Shown: positions 26,912 to 35,088 of the stretch, piece by piece
Layout: the number at the start of each line of letters is the position of its first letter
How positions within the stretch are numbered: the first letter of the stretch is position 1
Program-made: the position numbers and the translations under genes
The notes under the pieces: generated by a model
Databases searched by the model: none
Told to the model about the DNA's origin: nothing
The model's input: the letters and a program-made list of their open reading frames with translations, nothing else
Assembly: GCF_002224285.1 (NCBI RefSeq)
Contig: NZ_CP022436.1
Coordinates: 4,216,001-4,280,000 of the forward strand
DNA: 64,000 bases
From: Arthrobacter sp. YN
GTDB taxonomy: Bacteria; Actinomycetota; Actinomycetes; Actinomycetales; Micrococcaceae
Reading direction: 5' to 3'

Positions 26912-28291
26912 ATGGAATTACAGATACTGGCCCTGGCCATCTTTGTAGGCGTCTTCGTCCTGGCCACCCTGCGCAAAGTGCACATTGGAGTGCTCATGTT
27001 CGCAGCGGCCGCCGGAGTGGGCGTGTGGATGGCCGGGATGACCATCGAGAAGGTGGTGGCAGGCTTCCCCATCGGAATCCTCGTCCTGCTGGTTGGCGTG
27101 ACCTACTTCTTTGCGATCGCGCAAGCCAACGGGACCATCGACCGCATCATTGAAATGGCCATCGCCAAAGTGGGTGACCGCGCCTTTTTCCTTCCCTTGG
27201 CCTTCTTTGCCCTCACCATCGGCATCTCCGCCATGGGCTCACCCTTGGCCGGACTGGTCATGGCACCCATCGGAATGCCCCTGGCCAAGCGGTACGGCAT
27301 CGACCGCATGCTCATGGGGTTGGCCATCGGCTCGGGCCTCAGTGCGGGCGGGTTCGCGCCCACCAGCCTGTTCGGCATCGTCACCTACGGAACTGCCAGG
27401 GCAGCGGGAATCGATCTGGATCCCCTGGTCCTTTTCAGCGTGGCCCTGGGCACCAACATCCTGTTGCTGGGGGCCGCGTATGCGCTCTTCGGCGGGTTCA
27501 AACTGCTCAACACCCGCACGGCTGACGATTTCGGCGCCACCGTGCCGCGCTTCAGCGCAAGCCGCCCGACGCCGTCGCACCCTTTTGAGCGCGAAGGCAC
27601 CATTGCGCGGGGCAAGCAAGCCGCCGAACAGGCCGTCCAGGTCCTGGACGAACCGGCCTCCACGCCGCAGCCTTCGCGACTGGACCGCAACCAGATCATC
27701 ACCGTGCTCTGCATGGCCGGACTGGTTGTCACCGTCATCCTCATGTCCGTCCTCGGCGCCAACCCTGACATCGGCGTCCTGTGCTTCGCGTTCGCCTCGG
27801 TCCTCACACTCTGTGACCCGCAATCCGGGAAATCGGCCGTAGCCAAAATCGACTGGTCCACAGTCCTGCTGGTAGGCGGGATCATCACATTCGTCGGAGT
27901 GCTTCAGACCATGGGAGCCGTCGCGTTGCTCGGCGAAGCAGCCGGCGCCGTCGGGACGCCATTGCTGGCCGCGCTGGTGATCTGCGCTATCGGCGCCCTC
28001 ATTTCCGCTTTCGCCTCCACCACCGGGATGCTCGCCGCATTGGTTCCGCTGGCACTCCCTCTGGTGGCCTCCGGGGACGTCGCCGGATGGGCAGTCATTG
28101 CCGCTTTGGGCGTGTGCTCGTCGATTGTTGACGTCTCGCCGTTCTCCACCGTCGGCGCCACATTCGTGGCCACCGTCGACGCCGATGAGCGCCCCCGCAT
28201 CACCAGGTTCCTCACCCGTTGGGGCTTGTCCATGGTGGTGGCCGGGCCGCTCTTGCTGGTGGGCGCCCTGGTGCTGCCATCCAGCCTCTAA
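26912..28291 (+). CDS. MatC-type dicarboxylate transporter
   Basis: A 459-residue carrier with about 12-14 membrane segments. The N-terminal half (LALAIFVGVFVLATLRKVHI; PLAGLVMAPIGMPLAKRYGI; SLFGIVTYGTARAAGIDLDP) is the dicarboxylate carrier MatC N-domain pattern, and the C-terminal half resembles SLC13/ArsB permeases (ALISAFASTTGMLAALVPLA; VDVSPFSTVGATFVAT). It probably imports malonate or another short dicarboxylate. ATG 26912 has GGAG upstream. First gene of the IclR-linked operon. Confidence 0.85.
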   Translation: MELQILALAIFVGVFVLATLRKVHIGVLMFAAAAGVGVWMAGMTIEKVVAGFPIGILVLLVGVTYFFAIAQANGTIDRIIEMAIAKVGDRAFFLPLAFFALTIGISAMGSPLAGLVMAPIGMPLAKRYGIDRMLMGLAIGSGLSAGGFAPTSLFGIVTYGTARAAGIDLDPLVLFSVALGTNILLLGAAYALFGGFKLLNTRTADDFGATVPRFSASRPTPSHPFEREGTIARGKQAAEQAVQVLDEPASTPQPSRLDRNQIITVLCMAGLVVTVILMSVLGANPDIGVLCFAFASVLTLCDPQSGKSAVAKIDWSTVLLVGGIITFVGVLQTMGAVALLGEAAGAVGTPLLAALVICAIGALISAFASTTGMLAALVPLALPLVASGDVAGWAVIAALGVCSSIVDVSPFSTVGATFVATVDADERPRITRFLTRWGLSMVVAGPLLLVGALVLPSSL

Positions 28292-28318
28292 AACCGTCTC
28301 AAAGTTAGGACAGCAATC

Positions 28319-29566
28319 ATGCTCAAACCACTCCGCGGAATCACCGTGATCGACCTCAGCCGGGCCCTCGCCGGGCCCTATTGCACCGCCCTTCTTGCCG
28401 ACATGGGCGCCCGGATCATCAAAGTCGAAAGCGTCAATGGCGGCGACACAGCCCGCCAATGGCCGCCGTTCCAAGACGGTCACAGCCTCTATTTTGACTC
28501 CGTCAACCGCAACAAGGCCTCCGTGTGCCTGGACTTCTATTCGGCTGAGGGACGCGAAATCCTCTCCGGTTTGATTGCCGACGCGGATGTCCTGGTGGAA
28601 AACTTCAAGCCCGGCACTTTGGAAAAAATGGGCTTCACAGCATCCCGGCTTGAAGAGCTGAACCCGGGGCTCGTGGTGGGATCCGTCACCGGCTTCGGCA
28701 ACACCGGTCCGCTCAAGGACGACGCCGGACTGGACCAGGTCATCCAGGGAATGTCCGGCCTGATGTCCGTCACGGGGCCTGGCCCAGGTTCCGGCCCCGG
28801 CGAGGCCTACCGGGTCGGCATACCGATCGTGGACATCACCTCCGGGATGGTCTGCGCCTTCGGAATTGTGTCAGCGCTCCTGGGATCCCGGAACGGCGAG
28901 CGCCCCGGCCGCGTGTCCACCTCCCTGCTGGAGACGGCCTTGAACCTGTCCGCATTCCAAGGGCAGAAGGCGCTCAGTCTCGGTGAAGCACCCACGCCGC
29001 AGGGCAACAACCACCCGGTCATCGCCCCCTACGGCATGTTCGCCACGGCAACGGAATCCATCAATATCGCCGTAGGCAGCGACAAGCAATGGCGCGCGTT
29101 CTGTGGACTGCTCGGGATGCCCACCGCCGTGGAGGACCCCCGTTTCATCACCGGCGCGGACCGCTCGGCCAGCAGGGATCAGCTGACGGAGCTCATTGAA
29201 ACTGCCCTGTCCGCGAAGCCCGCGGCCGAGTGGGTTGCCCTGATCAGCGAGGCCGGGATCCCTTGCGGTCCCATCTACAACTACACCCAGGCACTGGCCT
29301 CGGACCAGGTTGCCGCCCTGGGACTCGTCCAGCACAGCAGGCGACGTGATGGGTCCGCACTCCCCCTGCTCCGCGGCCCGCTCAGCCTGGATGGCGAGGC
29401 CAGCGAAATCCTGGCTCCCCCGCCGCTGCTCGGCGAGCACACCGCCCAAATACTCATGGAACGTGGAATGACGCACGACGACGTCACCCGGCTTGAGCGC
29501 GAGGGTCGCCTCATCTGCGTGCCGGCTTCCGCCTTGGTTCCGGAAACGATGGGAGCACAGCGATGA
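28319..29566 (+). CDS. Family III CoA-transferase (CaiB/BaiF)
   Basis: A 415-residue class III CoA-transferase: GITVIDLSRALAGPYCTALL at the N-terminus, KVESVNGGDTAR, VLVENFKPGTLEKMG and the GLDQVIQGMSGLMSVTG segment that holds the catalytic Asp position. Such enzymes move CoA between carboxylic acids, often to a dicarboxylate. Its position after the MatC carrier suggests that the imported acid is activated here. The stop overlaps the next start (ATGA). Confidence 0.9.
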   Translation: MLKPLRGITVIDLSRALAGPYCTALLADMGARIIKVESVNGGDTARQWPPFQDGHSLYFDSVNRNKASVCLDFYSAEGREILSGLIADADVLVENFKPGTLEKMGFTASRLEELNPGLVVGSVTGFGNTGPLKDDAGLDQVIQGMSGLMSVTGPGPGSGPGEAYRVGIPIVDITSGMVCAFGIVSALLGSRNGERPGRVSTSLLETALNLSAFQGQKALSLGEAPTPQGNNHPVIAPYGMFATATESINIAVGSDKQWRAFCGLLGMPTAVEDPRFITGADRSASRDQLTELIETALSAKPAAEWVALISEAGIPCGPIYNYTQALASDQVAALGLVQHSRRRDGSALPLLRGPLSLDGEASEILAPPPLLGEHTAQILMERGMTHDDVTRLEREGRLICVPASALVPETMGAQR

Positions 29567-30402
29567 CCGTAGTATCCCCGGCAAACGCTGCCCGTAGTGA
29601 GGTTTCCCGTGCCGGCCGCATCGCCGTGGCTATCTCCGACGGCGTGGCAACGGTGGAAATCTGCAACCTTGCCCAGCGGAACGCCCTGACCCGGGCCATG
29701 TGCTTGGAGATCCAGGAACTGATGCCGCAGCTGGACGCCGATCCTGACGTTGCCGTGGTGGTGCTGCGCGGCGCCGGGAACACGTTCTGTGCCGGGGCCG
29801 CCATCAGCGAACTCGCTTCCGTCCTGATCGATCCGCAAGAGGACGGTTCCACGGTAGATCACCTCAGCGCCGCAGACTCTGCCATCGCTTCCCTCGCCAA
29901 GCCCACGGTGGCGCTGGTCGATGGCGCCTGCATGGGTGGCGGCTGGCAGATCGCCTCCGCCTGCGACTTCATCATCGCCAACGAACGGGCAGTCATCGGA
30001 CTGACGCCGGCCAAGATCGGTATCATCTACCCGCGACCGGGCATCGAACGGCTTGTCCGCTTGGTGGGTCACGCCAACGCCAAGTACATCCTCCTCACCG
30101 GACAGACGTTCAGCGCCACTGAAGCCCGCGCGCTCGGCCTGGTGGCCGACGTCGTGCCTTCCGAGTTCTTTGAGGAGCAGTGCGAAGCGCTGGTCAGCAC
30201 GCTCCGGAGCCGTTCGCAGTTCTCCATGCATTCGATGAAGCGGCTGATGGACTTGACTGACGCCGGTTCCGGCCTGGCGGTCATTGACCAGGAGTGGGCG
30301 GAGGCGTGGGCGGCGATGCCGGACAGTCCGGACATGGAGATCGGCATCAAAGCCTTCCTGGACCGCGAGCAGCCCCGGTTCACGTGGCGGCCTGTGGGCT
30401 GA
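29563..30402 (+). CDS. Crotonase-superfamily protein, atypical active site
   Basis: A 279-residue enoyl-CoA hydratase/isomerase-fold protein. The oxyanion-hole pieces are clear (NTFCAGAAISEL; DGACMGGGWQIASACDF). The two Glu residues used by classical hydratases (in GGGCE and PEIxLG) align with Gln (GGGWQ) and a non-acidic TPAKIG stretch, so hydration by the usual two-Glu mechanism is doubtful; isomerase, decarboxylase or thioester chemistry are options. It is co-translated with the CoA-transferase and probably acts on the CoA ester it makes. Confidence 0.83.
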   Translation: MTVVSPANAARSEVSRAGRIAVAISDGVATVEICNLAQRNALTRAMCLEIQELMPQLDADPDVAVVVLRGAGNTFCAGAAISELASVLIDPQEDGSTVDHLSAADSAIASLAKPTVALVDGACMGGGWQIASACDFIIANERAVIGLTPAKIGIIYPRPGIERLVRLVGHANAKYILLTGQTFSATEARALGLVADVVPSEFFEEQCEALVSTLRSRSQFSMHSMKRLMDLTDAGSGLAVIDQEWAEAWAAMPDSPDMEIGIKAFLDREQPRFTWRPVG

Positions 30403-30467
30403 CTCACGCCGCATCACGGCACAAGACGGCACCTCCCTTCGTTGGTAAGGAGACGAGGGGAGGCCTC

Positions 30468-31073
30468 ATGCTCATTGTTCTGACTGGAATTGACGGTTCG
30501 GGAAAAACGACGGCGGCCCGCGCCTTGGTCGATTCTGCCCGCGCCGAGGGGCGGAATGCGCTGCTGCTCAGCAACCACGCCGCCCGGCGCCGTATGTCGC
30601 TGGTGTCCGAGCGGTTTGGCTGGAAATTGCCACCGCGGCTAGCCGACGTCATTGAAACCGGCGTCAGGTTGTTCAACGTGCTTCTCAACCATGCGCGCGC
30701 CCACAAGTTCGACGGCCTGGTGGTGATGGACCGTCACCTGCACTGCCAGCTCGCACTGCGTCAGGCCAATGGTTTAGGCTGCGGCCGGCTGCTTCCGTGG
30801 CTGCTGGGAAAGCTCCCAGCGCCGGACCTCTCAATCCATTTCGACGTCGACCCCCGCCTCGCCCATCAACGGGTCACGGCACGCGGGACTGACAACGAAA
30901 CACTGGCTGACCTTGAGGCTTTCCGCGCCGCCTACCGTTCGCTGCCCGAGTTTGACGACTTTGTGGTGGTGGATGCTGGAGGGAGTCCGGAGCAGGTGTT
31001 TGCCCAGCTGAACCGGGTGGTTGCCGCGGGCGGGGAAGCGGCGGTCCCCCGACCCCACCAAGCCACGGCTTGA
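30468..31073 (+). CDS. P-loop nucleoside/nucleotide kinase-like protein
   Basis: A 201-residue P-loop protein with Walker A GIDGSGKTT and a DR motif (VVMDRHLHCQLALRQANG) like that of thymidylate kinases, plus an LID-like RVTARGTDNETLADLE. It is probably a thymidylate-kinase-like or deoxynucleoside kinase, but it is not the housekeeping Tmk by context (it neighbours an APH-type gene). ATG 30468 follows GAGGGGAGG. Spacing of 65 bp from the crotonase gene allows either operon membership or a separate promoter. Confidence 0.75.
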   Translation: MLIVLTGIDGSGKTTAARALVDSARAEGRNALLLSNHAARRRMSLVSERFGWKLPPRLADVIETGVRLFNVLLNHARAHKFDGLVVMDRHLHCQLALRQANGLGCGRLLPWLLGKLPAPDLSIHFDVDPRLAHQRVTARGTDNETLADLEAFRAAYRSLPEFDDFVVVDAGGSPEQVFAQLNRVVAAGGEAAVPRPHQATA

Positions 31074-31140
31074 CTTGCTCCCCGGCTCACGACGGGTAGG
31101 CTCGCCCCATGCCAACTACGGCGTTCCTTGGGGGGAAATC

Positions 31141-31359
31141 ATGAGCGTTAAAACCAGACGTAGCCTGCTGATCTTCGTGTTCGGATTCGGGACCTACGCC
31201 GTTCTTTTATCGACGTTGGGTCCGCTCCCATCTTTGGCATTGGGTGGTGTTGTGGCCGCCCTCGCCGTTTTTCTTGACCGGTGGATTCGGACGCGGCGGG
31301 GAACCCCTGTGACTCAATCACCCGATAACGCCTCCGAAGCTGGCCAGGGCCACCCTTGA
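31141..31359 (+). CDS. Small two-span membrane protein
   Basis: 72 residues with two hydrophobic spans (LLIFVFGFGTYAVLLSTLG; LALGGVVAALAVFLDRWI) and a polar tail. The stop overlaps the start of the APH gene (TTGA), so it is co-translated with it. No family is recognised. Confidence 0.65.
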   Translation: MSVKTRRSLLIFVFGFGTYAVLLSTLGPLPSLALGGVVAALAVFLDRWIRTRRGTPVTQSPDNASEAGQGHP

Positions 31360-32252
31360 GTCAGTCCGCTGAACGCACGACGACGGACATCGCCTTGGCG
31401 GTCGCCGCCCGCCGGGGTGCCGGTTCGGTGTCGTTGGGAGGAGCCGGGACCGAGTTCCTCTTTTATGAAGCCGCCGGTGGCTTAGTTCGTGAGGGCTATC
31501 GGATTCCCCGTTCGCGTGAATTCAACACGGCGAACAACAAGGGTGTCTCGGCCGAGACCCTACAACGTCAGGAAATGGCCTTGGCCCGCTGGGCTTCGGA
31601 CAACGGCATCCCCAGCGCCGCCGCCATTGATCTTGTGATGCAGGACGGCTTCCCCGTACTAATTCTGGAAGTCGTAGACGACGACGGTTCCGATCTGGAT
31701 GGCACGGCACTTGGATCGGTTATCGCCTCTATGCACCGTCTGCCAGTTCCAGGCCTTCCTTTGGTTGCCCAAGCAGGAAAGCCTTGGGATGCCCGGCTCG
31801 TTGACCGGCTGGAGGAACGATACACGCGTCTTCGGATCCGCCATTCGCTCCCAAGCCTGCCTCCCTCAGCAACTCTGCAGGCAACACTCGAACGTAACTC
31901 CAGCAAGCCTTGCCTCACCCATATGGATCTTCGGCGCCAAAATGTCAGGGTCCACAACGGTCAGCCGCTTGCGATCTTCGACTGGAGCAACGCCCTCGCA
32001 GCACCTCCAGATCTGGAGATCGCACGGATCAGTGAGTACTCCGTCATCAGGGAAAATGGCATCGACTATACGGCCTTCCTGAACGGCTACTCCAAAGGTG
32101 GCGGGAGCATCGACGTCGGAAGCCCGTCCTGGCCCATCTACACTCTTGACGCTGCGGTGATGCTCGCGGGAGTCTTCGATTCCGTTGCCCCGGATCCTGA
32201 AGTGCGCGAGCACTTTCTATCCCGCGCGCGGGCATTGGTGCGTGAGCTGTGA
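31356..32252 (+). CDS. Aminoglycoside phosphotransferase (APH) family protein
   Basis: A 298-residue APH/choline-kinase-fold protein. Brenner's motif HMDLRRQNV carries the catalytic Asp, and the metal-binding Asp follows in AIFDWSNALAAPPDLEIAR. Stand-alone members often phosphorylate small molecules other than antibiotics, so resistance should not be assumed. The TTG start overlaps the preceding stop; the stop overlaps the next GTG (GTGA), giving a four-gene unit from 30468. Confidence 0.82.
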   Translation: MSQSAERTTTDIALAVAARRGAGSVSLGGAGTEFLFYEAAGGLVREGYRIPRSREFNTANNKGVSAETLQRQEMALARWASDNGIPSAAAIDLVMQDGFPVLILEVVDDDGSDLDGTALGSVIASMHRLPVPGLPLVAQAGKPWDARLVDRLEERYTRLRIRHSLPSLPPSATLQATLERNSSKPCLTHMDLRRQNVRVHNGQPLAIFDWSNALAAPPDLEIARISEYSVIRENGIDYTAFLNGYSKGGGSIDVGSPSWPIYTLDAAVMLAGVFDSVAPDPEVREHFLSRARALVREL

Positions 32253-32722
32253 GCGGGTCATCAACGCTGATTTCAGAGGCCCGGATCAGTCGCGGCTCCC
32301 AGAAGGTCATCGCAAGTGTGGTGGGCCTGCTGTGCGTCTTCATCATTGTGACCTCCATTTCCAGCGGTGTACTGCTGATCAGCGCAGGGCTGGTGGCGGT
32401 CATTGCCCTCCTGACAGTCTCAGTACTTCGCATCAGGGTGACCGTTGAAGCCACAAAGCAGAGCCTGACGGTCAGATGCCGGCCGTTCTACTCCAAGACG
32501 ATCCCGCTGGAGGACATCGTTGACGCCTCCCCGGCGCCGTCCAGTTCCATGACAGAAGGCTTCGGCGTCCGGTACTTGGGCCAGCGAACGTGGGGGCTAC
32601 TGGTCGGCGGACCGGCCATCGTCGTGGAGACCCCCAGCCGCACGTGGCTGATTTCCACCCCGGACCCCGAGTCCACAGCCGCATCCGTACTGGCCCACGC
32701 TAGCAAACTGAGGGACAGATAA
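32249..32722 (+). CDS. Membrane-anchored PH-like domain protein
   Basis: A 157-residue protein: two N-terminal membrane spans (VIASVVGLLCVFIIVTSISS; LLISAGLVAVIALLTVSVLR), then a beta-rich domain (RVTVEATKQSLTVRCRPFYS, KTIPLEDIVDASP, GVRYLGQRTWGLLVGGPAIV). This is the layout of bacterial PH-like membrane proteins. It is last in the APH operon. Immediately after it the palindromic-repeat array begins. Confidence 0.65.
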   Translation: MSGSSTLISEARISRGSQKVIASVVGLLCVFIIVTSISSGVLLISAGLVAVIALLTVSVLRIRVTVEATKQSLTVRCRPFYSKTIPLEDIVDASPAPSSSMTEGFGVRYLGQRTWGLLVGGPAIVVETPSRTWLISTPDPESTAASVLAHASKLRDR

Positions 32723-32819
32723 CGGCAGGTGGTTTACCACCATCGTGGCAACAGGTTTGCTCTGAACATACCTGGAAAAAGCCAGCCCGACGAGCAACGC
32801 TGCTTTCAAAGTGGACGTG

Positions 32820-32845
32820 TAGCAGTTAGGGCACCTTCACCGGGC
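32820..32845. repeat. Array repeat, weak copy
   Basis: GTTAGGG in the left arm and CACCGGGC at the right end match, about 15 of 26 positions. It marks the probable left end of the array. Confidence 0.35.
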
Positions 32846-32928
32846 AGTTTGCGGGCGGGTCTTGCGGGGAATCCGAGTGGCCAGGGAGTTACGGGGATTC
32901 GGCTTGGAGCTTCTCAGGAGTGAAGAGC

Positions 32929-32954
32929 GGCCGGTGGAGGACCGGCTAACGGGC
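32929..32954. repeat. Array repeat
   Basis: Left GGCCGGTGGAGG, right CCGGCTAACGGGC. The right half is identical to the copies at 34542 and 35063 apart from one base. Confidence 0.75.
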
Positions 32955-33087
32955 GGTCCTTCGAGGAGGCGGTGACGGTGCCTTTCAAGTCACCAGTCGC
33001 CAGGGTCGACCCTTATGTTGCCAAATGGAGAGAGCAGCTGGATCAAGTCATCCTGCGGTAAAGAACACCGTCGTATCGCAGGGTGAG

Positions 33088-33108
33088 CAGTTGATGGGCT
33101 AATCGGAT
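33088..33108. repeat. Array repeat, truncated weak copy
   Basis: CAGTTGATGGG joined directly to CTAATCGGAT: the two outer arms without the GATC centre, overlapping the stop of the gene at 33099. Confidence 0.3.
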
Positions 33109-33479
33109 GACCTTCTCCAGAAGCTACGCGCGTCGTCACTGACCACTTCGTAACTACTTAGACCTAGCAGATTTTCGTCAGTTTCCGGGGTGTCCTCAGC
33201 CGCGGCCTGCTTCCAGACTTTGAGATCCCGTCGCTTCTTAGTTAGATCCCTAGGATGCCCTTCGTGCATGTACACGCCAGCTAACGCTATAGCTTTATCT
33301 ATCAGCATGCTTGCACCACTGGGCTGGGTGGGCCCGAAATGCAGGATCCACTCCGCGACGGTCAAGGTGGCTTGCAGCGCATCCTTCTGAGCATTTCCCG
33401 CCCATTCGGGGGCGGACTCTTCTCCATATGATCTAAGGGCAGCGACGATCATCCCGCGTCGAGTACTAATCACGATCAC
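33099..33479 (-). CDS. Cassette gene: unknown protein
   Basis: About 126 residues (IVISTRRGMIVAALRSYGE; LTVAEWILHFGPTQPSGASM; a basic KKRRDLKVWKQAAAEDTPE stretch). No family is recognised. The open frame runs back through the repeat at 33510, but codons there are repeat sequence; GTG 33479 or 33473 after GGGAG is the likely start. Base composition is lower in GC than flanking core genes, consistent with acquisition. Confidence 0.6.
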   Translation of the reverse strand: MIVISTRRGMIVAALRSYGEESAPEWAGNAQKDALQATLTVAEWILHFGPTQPSGASMLIDKAIALAGVYMHEGHPRDLTKKRRDLKVWKQAAAEDTPETDENLLGLSSYEVVSDDARSFWRRSSD

Positions 33480-33509
33480 AGTCTCCCATGGCTGAGAAAC
33501 GTGCTGAGC

Positions 33510-33535
33510 GCCCGTTAAAGGATCCCTTATCGGGC
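33510..33535. repeat. Array repeat
   Basis: GCCCGTTAAAGG, centre GATC, right CCTTATCGGGC; with flanking GC on both sides the arms extend to GCGCCCG/CGGGCGC. It lies between divergent cassette genes. Confidence 0.85.
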
Positions 33536-33641
33536 GCAATCATCAAATTGGCCATAGCTCTCGCCCCTCATTCAACTCAGTTGACAAGGAAAGACGTTTG
33601 ATCGGTGCCATACTCGGGTTCAAAACGTCGAAGGAGTCTCT

Positions 33642-34055
33642 GTGTCAGAAGTTGCTGCCTATGAATCCAGTCCCACGCGAACCTCTTTTGGCTGGGGGCT
33701 TCACCATGTGCAGTTGGCAATCCCCAAGGGTGGCGAGGATGACTGCAGGAACTTCTACGTGGGCGTTCTCGGCCTCACGGAAGTGCAGAAACCACCGGTG
33801 CTGGCGGCGCGTGGCGGACTGTGGGTCCGCGCTGACAATCTTGAAATCCATTTGGGTGCTGAGGAGGACTTCAGGCCCCAACGAAAGGCTCATCCTGGAA
33901 TTTTGGTGGGCGACCTTGACGCGCTGGCCCGCCGAGTTGAAAATTTCGGTCTCACTGTGGATTGGGACGAAAACTTCCCAGGCATGAGGCGCTTCTACCT
34001 TTGGGACAACAATGGCAACCGGCTCGAGTTCTTGTCCCCTGAGGGATCGAGCTAG
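33642..34055 (+). CDS. Cassette gene: VOC/glyoxalase-fold protein
   Basis: A 137-residue vicinal-oxygen-chelate protein: metal His in GLHHVQLAIP, FYVGVLGLTEVQKPP, then HPGILVGDLDALARRVENFG and the terminal Glu in NGNRLEFLSPEG. Such proteins are often bleomycin/fosfomycin-resistance-like or dioxygenase-like and are common integron-cassette cargo. GTG 33642 follows AAGGAGTCTCT. The repeat at 34127 lies 72 bp after the stop. Confidence 0.85.
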   Translation: MSEVAAYESSPTRTSFGWGLHHVQLAIPKGGEDDCRNFYVGVLGLTEVQKPPVLAARGGLWVRADNLEIHLGAEEDFRPQRKAHPGILVGDLDALARRVENFGLTVDWDENFPGMRRFYLWDNNGNRLEFLSPEGSS

Positions 34056-34126
34056 TCCAGGCGTTGCGATAGACACCCACCTTCCGTCTCCAGTCCGTCC
34101 TATTTCGCTATACAAGACGACCAAGC

Positions 34127-34152
34127 GCCCGCATGGGGATCGGCTTACGGAC
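34127..34152. repeat. Array repeat
   Basis: GCCCGCATGGGG, centre GATC region, right GGCTTACGGAC. It lies between the VOC gene and the minus-strand DUF6881-like remnant. Confidence 0.8.
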
Positions 34153-34185
34153 TTAGCCATTGGGGATGGTCGGGGACCGGAGGCG

Positions 34186-34431
34186 CTAACCGCATGCATG
34201 CCAAGCCTGGTTAGATTCGGCCTCCGTGATGGCCCACGGTTGCCAGTCTTCGGCTCGAATTTGTGTCTGACTGAGTTGACCATACCCGTCCTCCACGTGA
34301 CCAGGTCCGTAGTGCAGGGTCGGGCCAGCCTCATATATCTCGATCTGACGACCTGGCCGACCGTCATCGCCGACCTCGAAGTAATAAGTAGCAGGCCCCC
34401 AGGAAGCATGCTCGTCACCGCACGACTCAGC
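34186..34431 (-). pseudogene. Cassette gene remnant: DUF6881-like protein without a start
   Basis: An open minus-strand frame of 81 codons reads as convincing protein (WGPATYYFEVGDDGRPGRQI; EIYEAGPTLHYGPGHVEDGY; EDWQPWAITEAE), like a family of small actinobacterial proteins (DUF6881-type, from memory). No ATG, GTG or TTG lies in frame between the upstream in-frame stop and the conserved region, so the 5' end appears lost or frameshifted. Confidence 0.5.
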
Positions 34432-34541
34432 CTAATGCCGCCGAAAGTAATTAGTTGTCATGACTGCAGTCTGCCCGTTCGCGGGGCCGCTCGTAGGCCA
34501 GGACCACCAACCATGTGCAGTTTTCTGATTAGTCGCCACGC

Positions 34542-34567
34542 GCCCGGTTAGGGATCGGCTAACGGGC
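34542..34567. repeat. Array repeat
   Basis: GCCCGGTTAGGG, centre GATC region, right GGCTAACGGGC: close to consensus at both ends. Confidence 0.88.
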
Positions 34568-34595
34568 TCACTTTTGTCTGCCCAATGATCTGGGG

Positions 34596-34748
34596 CTATC
34601 TTCTGCGTCGGATGTAGATGCGCACGGCCGCGATTATGATGGCGAGGAAAACTGCTCCTACTACCGCGAAGACGATCCATTGGTAGTCTGCATCCCAGCC
34701 GCCCCTGACGATTTCGGTACTTGCATTACCCGCAAGAATCCTGATCAC
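34596..34748 (-). CDS. Cassette gene: small single-span membrane protein A
   Basis: A 50-residue protein: a short polar N-terminus (MIRILAGNASTEIVRGGW), one span (WIVFAVVGAVFLAIIIAAV) and a basic end (RIYIRRRR). GTG 34748 has a GGAGG site 5 nt upstream. It pairs with a similar 32-residue gene just upstream. The repeat at 34542 lies 29 bp after the stop. Function is unknown; toxin-like, accessory or regulatory small membrane peptides all fit. Confidence 0.65.
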   Translation of the reverse strand: MIRILAGNASTEIVRGGWDADYQWIVFAVVGAVFLAIIIAAVRIYIRRRR

Positions 34749-34777
34749 GTTCGCCTCCGGTCAAAGTTCCCCACGAT

Positions 34778-34876
34778 TCACTTCTTACGTCGGATGTCGT
34801 TTACGACATAGGACCCGACTCCGAACATCACAACAATGACGACCAAGACAATGATCGCGATGGTTTCCGTATTCAA
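34778..34876 (-). CDS. Cassette gene: small single-span membrane protein B
   Basis: A 32-residue frame (MNTETIAIIVLVVIVVMFGV, then SYVVNDIRRKK) with one span and a basic end like protein A. TTG 34876 follows GGGGGCGGCAG. It lies 29 bp upstream of A on the same strand, so the two are probably one transcript. Confidence 0.5.
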   Translation of the reverse strand: MNTETIAIIVLVVIVVMFGVGSYVVNDIRRKK

Positions 34877-35029
34877 CTGCCGCCCCCATGCCCAGTTGTT
34901 TGAAGATTGACCAGATACGTGGTCCTATTCCGTACAGCCTAGCGGCACGTGTAACGCCGAACCGCAAAGGTCGCGACTGCCCACGCCTGTGAAGAGGATT
35001 CATGCGATCGTGGACATGCTGTCAAGAGT

Positions 35030-35054
35030 GCCCGGTGGGGATCCCTGAATGGGC
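35030..35054. repeat. Array repeat (25 bp)
   Basis: GCCCGGTGGGG, GATCC centre, right CTGAATGGGC. Only 8 bp from the next repeat; the pair forms an empty interval. Confidence 0.75.
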
Positions 35055-35062
35055 ACCAGAGC

Positions 35063-35088
35063 TTCCGGTGATCCACCGGCTAACGGGC
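35063..35088. repeat. Array repeat containing a stop codon
   Basis: TTCCGGTGATCC, right CCGGCTAACGGGC. The TAG stop of the kinase-like gene at 35080 is read from the right arm on the minus strand. Confidence 0.78.

Larger units (their letters stand above)
32723..33098. other. Left edge of the repeat array; no gene seen
   Basis: No convincing coding frame. The stretch holds one weak and one clear 26-bp palindrome (32820-32845, 32929-32954), giving a short interval without a gene. Confidence 0.6.

Noticed and set aside
27239..28483. 414-codon minus-strand frame opposite matC
   Set aside because: Antisense shadow; low-complexity Gly/Asp/His translation over a clear membrane-transport gene.
33645..34418. 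257-codon minus-strand frame across the VOC gene and a repeat
   Set aside because: It crosses an array repeat and the antisense of a clear VOC gene; the real minus-strand coding there is in a different frame (34186-34431).
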